Below, piece by piece: positions 49,996 through 56,309 of a stretch of DNA of 64,000 nucleotides. A program made the position numbers and the translations under genes. Position 1 is the first letter of the stretch. The number at the start of each line of letters is the position of its first letter. The DNA is taken from IMG/VR virus record IMGVR_UViG_3300047472_000281, positions 1-64,000 of that record; one strand, written 5' to 3'. Origin of the DNA: a virus. The notes below the pieces were generated by a model. The model had not been told where the DNA came from and searched no databases. It was given only the letters and a program-made list of their open reading frames with translations.

Positions 49996-51177
49996 TCAGG
50001 CGAGAGCGGGCTGGCGCGGCAGGACGTCGCCGTCGAACCACTCTAGGTGGGCCATGGCGGCGTCCTTCTTGGACTTCGCTGCCAGCAAGTCTTCAAACCG
50101 CTGGATCACGGCCTCGGGCGTTGGGAACGTGTTCTCCAGACCATGATGAGCCAGGATGATCTCGCGGGCCGCAACGACCTGCACCGCCTCGTCATAGGTT
50201 GGGGCGCGCAGAGGCCAGCCCTTCACGTACCGCAAGCCCTTGGGCAGACTGGCCTCGAGGGCTTGGCGTTCGGCGCCGCGCACCTTGCCGACGGCCAGGC
50301 CTGCCGCGAGGGCCGGTGAGATCAGGTGCGGCGACACATCGCCTAGCCAGCGCGTGGGCTGAAAGCTGAAGGTCGAGTTTGCCTCGACGCCGACCAGGTG
50401 ACGATAGACCGCGTGGTTGTCCTCGCTGCGCGACGAGGCTTCCTGATCACGGACCTTTTGCAGCACGCAGTAGGAGCAGCCCAGGCGAGACGTCCCGTGA
50501 ACGCTGTAGGCAACGTGAAGGGGCAGGGCGTGGCGTTCATGATAGGCGAACACTTCGCCCAGCAGAACCTCGGCCGCTGGATGCCAGGACATCAGCGTCG
50601 TTCCGTCGCGCTTGGACCAACGAGGCTCGGGCTTCGACACCGGCGCCAAGCTGCGCGCGGGGCTCTCTTCGCGCCGGATCCCGATGACAGAGATGATCAC
50701 GCGGCCGGGGAAAGCCTTCTGGAGGGCGGGCGAAATCACCTGCTGCTTGAGCTCGGCCGTGCAGAAGCGGAGACTAGCGCTCGACCAGGGTCCAATCAGG
50801 TTGAACACCTCCAAGGCGGCGTACCGGCGTTTACCCTCGGCGAAGCGGGCCTCCCAGCGCGAAATCATGTCGTGGCGGCCATGGCGAACCACCATCAGCG
50901 GAACGCCCAGCTGCTCGGCGATGCGCTCGCACATCGGCAGGCTTTCCTTCCACTCGATCCTGCCCAGGTCGGCGTGGATTGCCACGCGGTCCTCTTTCGG
51001 GTGGCCCAGCATGTCCAGGAGCCGGTTCGCGGAATGCGCGGCGACCGAGGAGTCCTTGCCACCGCTCAGGCTGAAGGCAACGACGGCACCGGCTCGGATG
51101 GCCGCCAGGACCTCGGTGTCGACCGCGATCCCGACCTCGCGGAACATCTCGATCTCTTCGGCGGTGGTCATCGTCAT
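49996..51177 (-). CDS. PAPS reductase-like / adenine nucleotide alpha-hydrolase protein
   Basis: 393 residues from ATG 51177 (AAGGAAC nine bases upstream, stem-loop copy before it). PP-loop SGGKDS at residues 38-43, then HADLGRIEWKES, CTAELKQQV, GIRREESPARS and GCSYCVLQ, the usual order in the PAPS reductase/DndC-like family. These enzymes activate substrates by adenylylation. In phages they are linked to sulfur metabolism or to nucleic-acid modification; which applies here cannot be told. No dnd-type partner genes are seen nearby. Confidence 0.85.
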   Translation of the reverse strand: MTMTTAEEIEMFREVGIAVDTEVLAAIRAGAVVAFSLSGGKDSSVAAHSANRLLDMLGHPKEDRVAIHADLGRIEWKESLPMCERIAEQLGVPLMVVRHGRHDMISRWEARFAEGKRRYAALEVFNLIGPWSSASLRFCTAELKQQVISPALQKAFPGRVIISVIGIRREESPARSLAPVSKPEPRWSKRDGTTLMSWHPAAEVLLGEVFAYHERHALPLHVAYSVHGTSRLGCSYCVLQKVRDQEASSRSEDNHAVYRHLVGVEANSTFSFQPTRWLGDVSPHLISPALAAGLAVGKVRGAERQALEASLPKGLRYVKGWPLRAPTYDEAVQVVAAREIILAHHGLENTFPTPEAVIQRFEDLLAAKSKKDAAMAHLEWFDGDVLPRQPALA

Positions 51178-51195
51178 AGGGTCGTTCCTTGCTGG

Positions 51196-51214
51196 CCCGC
51201 GCCACATGCGCGGG
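51196..51214 (-). repeat. Start-associated stem-loop, copy 4
   Basis: Perfect 7-bp stem CCCGCGC/GCGCGGG around ATGTG, upstream of the PAPS reductase-like gene (start 51177). Confidence 0.9.
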
Positions 51215-51232
51215 CTGATTGATCTGGTGGGT

Positions 51233-51466
51233 CTACTGGCAGGCGACGTCGATGCTGGAGCGCAGCTCTTCGAAGTGGCCGGGCAGATCGTCCTGCAGGG
51301 TGGTGATCGCGTCCTGCATCTTGATTCCGCTGTCGGCGCCCTGAAGGCTCTCAGGGAGGTTTTCGAACGCGGCCTGTTCAGCGGCGAGCACCTCTTCGAC
51401 AAGGGTCTCGGCCTGATTGATCAGCTCGGCGGCTTGCTGGAGCATCTTGCGGCGGTCGTTGTTCAT
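51233..51466 (-). CDS. Small acidic coiled-coil protein
   Basis: 77 residues, ATG 51466 behind AAGGAAC and a stem-loop copy. Helical and acidic (RKMLQQAAELINQAETLVEE, GHFEELRSSIDVAC). Unknown function. Confidence 0.65.
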   Translation of the reverse strand: MNNDRRKMLQQAAELINQAETLVEEVLAAEQAAFENLPESLQGADSGIKMQDAITTLQDDLPGHFEELRSSIDVACQ

Positions 51467-51484
51467 GGCTTCGTTCCTTGGTGA

Positions 51485-51501
51485 CCCACGCCATGCGCGG
51501 G
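51485..51501 (-). repeat. Start-associated stem-loop, copy 5
   Basis: On the leftward RNA: CCCGCGC, three-base loop, GCGTGGG, with one G-U pair in the stem. Upstream of the gene starting at 51466. Confidence 0.85.
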
Positions 51502-51519
51502 CTGATTGAGCTTTAGGGC

Positions 51520-52317
51520 TTAGGCGGCCAGGTCGCGGCGCACCCCGATGAAGACTGCACCACGCGGCGCGCCATCCCTGGTCTTGCCGCAAAGCCGCAC
51601 CGTGCCCAGTCGGCCGGGCAGATTGCCCCGTTGGGTCCAGAGCGACGCGGCCTGAGCGCGCGGCATGGCGACCGGCGCCGAGAACAGGCGCCCGGCATAC
51701 TCAAGGGTGACAGACCCGACAGCGTCTGGATCGTCCAGCCGAGCGCGAACAGACCTGATAACGCCCTCTAGCTCGCCGGTCGGCTTCAGCTTGACCGCCT
51801 CGCAACGCGTGGAAGAGGCGTTGCCCTCGCGATAACCCCACGTCCCGGCCTTCAGAACCAAGCCCTCGCCATTGCGGGCGACCACCTCGGCGAACGCCTC
51901 GTTGACGCTCTCAAGGGAGCGATGACAGAGGGCGGGCGACACCTGGACGACATCTTGAGCGCCAAGGGACGCCACAGCCTGCCGCACCTTCGCCAGACGA
52001 TCCACAAAGGCCATGGAAGAGCCGGCCAGGTCGAAAACCATGAAGCGCCAGCCAGAGGGGAGAGCACCCGAACCCATGAAGGCGGATTGCGCGGCCTCAA
52101 AGCCGCCGGGGGCGGTCAGTTCGCCATGGTGACCCCACAGAGCGCGCTGGGAGAGGAAGGCGCGGGCCTCCGGATTGGGAAGGGGAAGGCCCTCTTTCGT
52201 ATGCAGGCCCATAGAGGGGCAGACCAGGCCGCCGACTCCATCGTGCTTTTCCTGCGACCAGCAAGGGAAGGGGAGGCGGGAGAGATCGGCCGTAACCGGG
52301 TGCATCGGCTTGAGCAT
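51520..52317 (-). CDS. Small ATP-dependent DNA ligase
   Basis: 265 residues, ATG 52317 behind AAGGAAC and a stem-loop copy. Nucleotidyltransferase motifs in order: motif I Lys24 in EKHDG, motif III HGELT (64-68), IIIa FMVFDLAG (92-99), IV EGLVLK (151-156) and V KLKP (176-179). The remaining about 85 residues suit an OB fold. It should seal nicks using ATP, for phage replication or repair. It is shorter than T7 ligase, like the minimal bacterial and viral ligases. Confidence 0.85.
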   Translation of the reverse strand: MLKPMHPVTADLSRLPFPCWSQEKHDGVGGLVCPSMGLHTKEGLPLPNPEARAFLSQRALWGHHGELTAPGGFEAAQSAFMGSGALPSGWRFMVFDLAGSSMAFVDRLAKVRQAVASLGAQDVVQVSPALCHRSLESVNEAFAEVVARNGEGLVLKAGTWGYREGNASSTRCEAVKLKPTGELEGVIRSVRARLDDPDAVGSVTLEYAGRLFSAPVAMPRAQAASLWTQRGNLPGRLGTVRLCGKTRDGAPRGAVFIGVRRDLAA

Positions 52318-52336
52318 GGCGGGCGTTCCTTGGTGA

Positions 52337-52355
52337 CCCGCGCCACATGCGCGGG
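52337..52355 (-). repeat. Start-associated stem-loop, copy 6
   Basis: Perfect 7-bp stem CCCGCGC/GCGCGGG around ATGTG, upstream of the ligase gene (start 52317). Confidence 0.9.
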
Positions 52356-52388
52356 AGAGGCTGATTAAGGGGGCGGGTTAGGCGGTGG

Positions 52389-52724
52389 TCAATCTTCCTC
52401 GTGTTCTTCTTGGGCGGTGGTTTCGTCATCGCCCTCCGGCTGCTCTATCCCGGCGTCTTCGTGCGACACGAACACCCACGCCATGACATAACCGCCATCA
52501 CTGCCCTCGGACACGATCGCGTCGCCGTCGACTTCGACTTCGCCTTCGCTGAGAAAGCCGGTGTTGCCGGCGCCATCCGCATAGGCGGACAGGTGCGGTT
52601 CGGTCTGGCGCTGATGCTCAGCGAAGACGGGAACGGCGCGCCCGAAATTCAGGCCGGCTTCAATCAGCGCCAGTAATTGGTCTTCTAAGCTCGGGGCGGT
52701 GGTGCTCTGGACGGTCGCGGACAT
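52389..52724 (-). CDS. Hypothetical acidic protein
   Basis: 111 residues, ATG 52724 behind AAGGAAC and a stem-loop copy. Central NFGRAVPVFAEHQRQTEPHL then a strongly acidic C-terminus (EQPEGDDETTAQEEHEED). Acidic tails of this kind occur in DNA-mimic proteins, but nothing else supports that. Function unknown. Confidence 0.65.
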   Translation of the reverse strand: MSATVQSTTAPSLEDQLLALIEAGLNFGRAVPVFAEHQRQTEPHLSAYADGAGNTGFLSEGEVEVDGDAIVSEGSDGGYVMAWVFVSHEDAGIEQPEGDDETTAQEEHEED

Positions 52725-52742
52725 GGTTGCGTTCCTTGAAGG

Positions 52743-52761
52743 CCCACGCCACATGCGCGGG
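52743..52761 (-). repeat. Start-associated stem-loop, copy 7
   Basis: On the leftward RNA: CCCGCGC, loop ATGTG, GCGTGGG, with one G-U pair. Upstream of the gene starting at 52724. Confidence 0.85.
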
Positions 52762-52776
52762 GCTGGCCATACAGGC

Positions 52777-53175
52777 CTAGAGCTGTTCCGAAGGGAAATT
52801 CGGCGTTTCGTTCGAAGCGAGGGCGGCTTGCAACTGCTCCACGAGAGCCTTGTTGTCCTCGGTGTTTTCGTAGGTCCCGTCGGCGATGCCGGATTCAAGG
52901 TCTTCCAGGTAGGACTGCGCAGCGTCGCTAAGGCGGTCGAGGACCGAACGCCGGACCAGAACGAACGGGTCTGACGGTATGGCGGGCGGATCGTACTGCG
53001 ACACCGACCCGCCGGTAACCTTCATGATGTTCCGCCCACGCTTGCGAAGGCAAATCTCGTTTCCGAGTTCACCAGCATGCTCGAAGTTGTAGGCCTCGAC
53101 GTCGCCGCTCCAAGCGCCGGGGTTGCCGGCGTTCGTGCAGTAGAGAACCTCAACATGATATCGGCCTTTGGGCAT
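52777..53175 (-). CDS. Hypothetical protein
   Basis: 132 residues, ATG 53175 behind AAGGAAC and a stem-loop copy. N-terminal half PKGRYHVEVLYCTNAG then SGDVEAYNFEHAGELGNEIC suggests a small alpha/beta fold. The acidic C-terminal helix contains ENTEDNKALVEQLQAALASN. Unknown function. Confidence 0.65.
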   Translation of the reverse strand: MPKGRYHVEVLYCTNAGNPGAWSGDVEAYNFEHAGELGNEICLRKRGRNIMKVTGGSVSQYDPPAIPSDPFVLVRRSVLDRLSDAAQSYLEDLESGIADGTYENTEDNKALVEQLQAALASNETPNFPSEQL

Positions 53176-53193
53176 GGTCTCGTTCCTTGCTGG

Positions 53194-53212
53194 CCCGCGC
53201 CACATGCGAGGG
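53194..53212 (-). repeat. Start-associated stem-loop, copy 8
   Basis: Seven-bp stem with one mismatch (GCGAGGG facing CCCGCGC on the plus strand), loop of five. Upstream of the gene starting at 53175; GCTGATT follows twice. Confidence 0.8.
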
Positions 53213-53255
53213 CTGATTGGCTCATATGGTCGCCGGGCTGATTGGCCTGGCGGGT

Positions 53256-54449
53256 CTAGGCGGCCAGACGCAGCGCCACGGCTCGCGGGGCGTCCAGCGT
53301 GACGCAGGTCCCGTCACTCGCGGTGAGGCGGAAGGCGAAGCCCCCGGCCAGGCGCCGGGCGGTGTAGCGGACTAGGCCGCCCTCCGGCGCCGTGGCGTGG
53401 CGCTCGACCAGCAACAGCAAGGCGCGGGCCTTGTGCTTCGCCTCGGTCGATGCGCGTTCGAAGGCCGCGACGATTCCCGCCAGATCGAAGACGACGGCCG
53501 CTCCGTCGAGGTCATGCATGTTGGTCGGCGCCGTGGCTCCAGGAACGGCCGTCGCTTTGGCGACGATGACGGGCGGAAGTTCGAACGCTGCGACAGCGGC
53601 CGCACGGCGCGACGCCAGAAAATCGCATGCGCCGTCCGCGACGCGCAGATGGCCTGAGCCGTCCATTTCATAGGCGATGCCGGGGCTATGGGCTCGGCCT
53701 CGGAAGATGCGCCCGCCTTGGGCGGAAATCTCCGCCTCGCGCCAAAACAGGCGCGGCGGGACGATTCGGGCTTCGAGATTGGCCGCCTCATTGGCGTCGC
53801 CGGCGCCGTAGCGGCCGCCAGGGGGCGGCGTGAACGTCTCGCCGGTGTTCTCGTCATAGATCGCCAACAGAGCGGCCATCGGACGCACACGGGCGAGGTG
53901 TTGCCAATCGGGCGAGTCGGCCATCACGCCACACGACGTGCGAACCTGCATGGCGCGCAGCTCCACCCCGGCCATGGCCTCCAGCTGTCGGGCATACTCA
54001 TGGCGAGCGCGGAGGCGGCGCAGCGTGTCGCCAGCCGCTAGGGCGGCCGCCCAGCGGGTCTGGGGCTTCCCGCCGTGATAGACGACGCCACAGACGCGGG
54101 TCGCCGTGCCATCGGCCCAGACGCACCAGAACGCGCCGGTGGCGGCCTTGTTGCGGGGAGGGCGGGAAAACAGCGCGGCTAAGTCATCCTCGACCCTCTC
54201 AGCCCGCGCCGTGCGCTTCTTGGCGGCTACGGGAGCGGCTTGCTCGCTGGGAGCGCCAAGGGCGGCCGAAAGAGGCGCGGAGGGGCGCAAGGTCGCACCG
54301 ATGATGATTTGCCGCTGCAGGGCGCGGGCCAAGGCGTGCGCGGCGGCTTCATAGGCCGAGGCGGCGCCGGAAGTGCGCGCCAGGTCATAGAGCGCCAGGG
54401 CGGCTTGGGGGGAGGTGGCGCCCAGAGGGGCGGCTAGGGTGGCGATCAT
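53256..54449 (-). CDS. Hypothetical large accessory protein
   Basis: 397 residues, ATG 54449 behind ACGGAAC and a stem-loop copy. Alanine-rich N-terminal helices, then GAFWCVWADGTATRVCGVVY and a repeated pattern of aliphatic strands. No catalytic motif or family is recognised. It is the longest gene of the accessory operon. Confidence 0.65.
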   Translation of the reverse strand: MIATLAAPLGATSPQAALALYDLARTSGAASAYEAAAHALARALQRQIIIGATLRPSAPLSAALGAPSEQAAPVAAKKRTARAERVEDDLAALFSRPPRNKAATGAFWCVWADGTATRVCGVVYHGGKPQTRWAAALAAGDTLRRLRARHEYARQLEAMAGVELRAMQVRTSCGVMADSPDWQHLARVRPMAALLAIYDENTGETFTPPPGGRYGAGDANEAANLEARIVPPRLFWREAEISAQGGRIFRGRAHSPGIAYEMDGSGHLRVADGACDFLASRRAAAVAAFELPPVIVAKATAVPGATAPTNMHDLDGAAVVFDLAGIVAAFERASTEAKHKARALLLLVERHATAPEGGLVRYTARRLAGGFAFRLTASDGTCVTLDAPRAVALRLAA

Positions 54450-54468
54450 TGGTCAGTTCCGTTTCAGG

Positions 54469-54485
54469 CCACGCCGCATGCGTGG
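54469..54485 (-). repeat. Start-associated stem-loop, copy 9
   Basis: Stem CCACGC/GCGTGG, loop of five. The fourth pair is A-U here where other copies have G-C or G-U: a compensatory change. Upstream of the gene starting at 54449. Confidence 0.85.
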
Positions 54486-54537
54486 CGGTTAGAACGTCGA
54501 GCCGTTCGGCGAGGCCCTGCAGCGCTAGGCGGAAAGG

Positions 54538-54927
54538 CTAGTTCAGGGCGGGCGGGTTCATGGGCCAAGTGGACCAATCTCCCGCGTCGCCGCTTTTGGC
54601 GTTGTCTCGGTCCTGCCAGGCGCGGGCGGCGTCCTCAGTAGGGAAGGGGCCAATCACAGGCGTCAGCAGTTCGGGTCTGAAGACAACCCAACCAGCGGCG
54701 GCTTCTTGGAACACAAACACATATCCCTTGATGGTCTCGCCGCCGACCAGCTCGCCCGGGCCGCAATAGCGCTCAGCGAGGGCTTTGGCCGCGGCCATGT
54801 GATTAGCGCTCTGCGAAAGGTTGTGATCGTAGGGCACAACGACGCGGCTATCCTGCTGGCGCGCCACGATGCGCGCGCTCTTGGTATTCGTCGCACCTAA
54901 AAAGCTGGTCTCAATCGCTGATCGCAT
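54538..54927 (-). CDS. Hypothetical protein, first gene of the accessory operon
   Basis: 129 residues, ATG 54927 behind AAGGAAC and a stem-loop copy. Contains YVFVFQEAAAGWVVFRPELL and DAARAWQDRDNAKSGDAGDW. No family recognised. The operon promoter should be in the 400 bases to its right. Confidence 0.65.
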   Translation of the reverse strand: MRSAIETSFLGATNTKSARIVARQQDSRVVVPYDHNLSQSANHMAAAKALAERYCGPGELVGGETIKGYVFVFQEAAAGWVVFRPELLTPVIGPFPTEDAARAWQDRDNAKSGDAGDWSTWPMNPPALN

Positions 54928-54945
54928 TTGGTCGTTCCTTGCTGA

Positions 54946-54964
54946 ACCACGCCGCATGCGTGGT
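54946..54964 (-). repeat. Start-associated stem-loop, copy 10
   Basis: Seven-bp stem ACCACGC/GCGTGGT, A-U in place of G-C at two pairs, both sides changed together. Upstream of the gene starting at 54927. Confidence 0.85.
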
Positions 54965-55331
54965 CGGGATGTTGGCGCCATCCTGACTTCTCCGAGTTGG
55001 TGAGGTCAGAACCTCGAGCCTTTCATGATGCGCCTCGACCAAATGCGAGACGTCCAGGACGGCGCCGACAGCCGAAACATAGGCGCGGGCGATGCTGCGT
55101 CAACAAGAAAATGCAGTGCGTAGCAAGTATTCAACAGCTCAGGCTCCGGGCGCTGACGCGATAGCGCCCGGTAATGCAGTAACCGTCTGGTCACGCGGCG
55201 GGTCCTTCCTGCCGGGAATGAATATGCGGGGAAAAGACCCGCCGGTCTAAACTGAAAAATATTTAGAAACGATGGTGTAGTGTAGGGTGGATATTGTCGC
55301 GGAAAAATCCGGCGGCGCGGCGTCGTCGCCC
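54965..55331. other. Non-coding region upstream of the accessory operon
   Basis: About 370 bases without a convincing gene. A 9-bp perfect hairpin (CCGGGCGCT 55146-55154, AGCGCCCGG 55163-55171) and an AT-rich patch near 55247-55275 are visible. It should contain the leftward promoter for 54927-45267, but I could not place -35 and -10 boxes with confidence. Confidence 0.5.
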
Positions 55332-55372
55332 TTGTGGAATATTCCAATGCGGCATATATTCCAGTCTGGAAT
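55332..55372 (+). promoter_or_regulatory. Promoter with two operators for the XRE gene
   Basis: TTGTGG (55332-55337), 17 bases, TATATT (55355-55360). Two inverted repeats overlap these boxes: TGGAAT-ATTCCA (55335-55346) and ATTCCA-GTC-TGGAAT (55358-55372), which share one half-site. The layout is that of an autoregulated repressor or antitoxin promoter. Confidence 0.75.
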
Positions 55373-55394
55373 TATCCAAGTTGGAGCAACGAAA

Positions 55395-55709
55395 ATGACC
55401 GACGTGAAGTATGAGGATTGGCGGCCGGCTCTGTCGCCTGAGGAGGAAGCCCAGGTCGCCGAAGGCGTAGTGGCGCTGAAGGCGCGTGTTTCCTTGCTGC
55501 GCACGCTGCGCGAGCGCATCGGTCTAACTCAGGCCGAATTGGCCGAAATCCTTGAGACCTCCCAGTCGAACGTCTCCAAGATCGAAGCAAAAGACGACCC
55601 ATACGTCTCGACGCTCAGGAAAGTCATCGAGGCGAAGGGCGGAAAGCTGAAGGTGATCGCGACCTTCCCTGAGGGCGACATCGAGATTCCACTGTTCTTG
55701 TCGGTTTAG
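55395..55709 (+). CDS. XRE-family regulator, HigA-like orphan antitoxin candidate
   Basis: 104 residues, ATG 55395 with GGAG eight bases upstream. Helix-turn-helix RIGLTQAELAEILETSQSNV then SKIEA, followed by the C-terminal strand pattern GGKLKVIATFPEGDIEI common in HigA antitoxins. No toxin gene adjoins it. It lies beside attP under its own promoter, as genes expressed in lysogeny do. It may neutralise a host toxin or regulate locally; unproven. Confidence 0.8.
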   Translation: MTDVKYEDWRPALSPEEEAQVAEGVVALKARVSLLRTLRERIGLTQAELAEILETSQSNVSKIEAKDDPYVSTLRKVIEAKGGKLKVIATFPEGDIEIPLFLSV

Positions 55710-55715
55710 CCGGCG

Positions 55716-55982
55716 CTATCGGCGCCTACGCAGCGGCCGGGTCGGCGTGCCTGGCGATGGGCCGTAGTGAAAGATGACCTTGTGCCCGCAGCCTGGCGTG
55801 GGGCAGGTCGGGCTGCGATCGGACAGGTCGAAGCCCTCGCCGTATTTGGCGATGATCGCGTCGAGATCCACCGGCCGGAAGAACTGGCACTTTGCGCACA
55901 TGACGTTGACGACGGCGGTCGACGCCTTGAGCGCGCCGACCGATTGCGCCCAGGTTGGCAGGTAGGCGGGGTTCTTTCCCAT
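55716..55982 (-). CDS. Zinc-ribbon protein beside attP
   Basis: 88 residues from ATG 55982, GGAG upstream. CAKC at about residue 29 and CPTPGC at about 60 form a zinc ribbon; the end is basic. Convergent with the XRE gene and separated from it by six bases. Function unknown. Confidence 0.65.
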   Translation of the reverse strand: MGKNPAYLPTWAQSVGALKASTAVVNVMCAKCQFFRPVDLDAIIAKYGEGFDLSDRSPTCPTPGCGHKVIFHYGPSPGTPTRPLRRRR

Positions 55983-56014
55983 GGTCAGCTCCAGCGAACG
56001 GAGCCGGAACATTA

Positions 56015-56264
56015 TTCGGGACTATTCCGGGACTTCTAGTCCCGAACCACCCCTTTTTTCGCCATTTGTTCCCACTTTCGACCACGTTTGAAGTGGCCGT
56101 TTTTGGGAGAAAAGTGTAGTGAAAACAAAGAGAAAGGTGGTGCCGGATGAGGGGATTGAACCCCCGACCTTCGGTTTACAAAACCGCGCTGTGAAGTGGC
56201 GCAAAGCCAGGCTCAATAAGGTGTTGAAGGCTGCGGTCTCGGAGTGGTTCGGGAGTATTCCGGG
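56015..56264. other. attP region with integrase arm-type repeats
   Basis: The tRNA-derived core (56138-56191) is flanked by matching 17-base repeats TTCGGGACTATTCCGGG (56015-56031) and TTCGGGAGTATTCCGGG (56248-56264), 16/17 identical. An inverted copy, TCCCGAACCAC at 56040-56050, is the exact complement of GTGGTTCGGGA at 56245-56255. Core plus arm sites on both sides next to int is the attP plan of lambda-type integrases. The rest of the 327-base gap shows nothing else. Confidence 0.8.
56138..56191 (-). other. 3' part of a tRNA gene, probably tRNA-Thr(UGU), as att core
   Basis: On the leftward strand the sequence has the 3' anticodon arm with TGT in the loop, a variable loop, a T-arm (GGGGG-TTCAATC-CCCTC), the 3' acceptor strand ATCCGGC and ACCA. 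The D-arm and 5' acceptor strand are missing. It is therefore not a working tRNA but the segment that would restore a host tRNA after integration. Confidence 0.85.
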
Positions 56265-56309
56265 GAAGTCTGCAAGCGCGGCGGGCCCAAAAAGGACCTC
56301 GGTGGGGCC

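Noticed and set aside
51178-53205. Conserved N-terminal peptide MWRGPARN on several proteins
   Set aside because: The apparent peptide is the translation of the stem-loop and AAGGAAC block; it is out of frame in some copies and stopped in another, so it is not a protein feature.
55006-55347. Leftward 113-codon frame upstream of the accessory operon
   Set aside because: It crosses the XRE promoter, has no ribosome-binding site and has arginine/proline-rich shadow composition.
56138-56191. Functional tRNA gene
   Set aside because: The D-arm and 5' acceptor strand are missing, so no complete cloverleaf can form from this segment alone.
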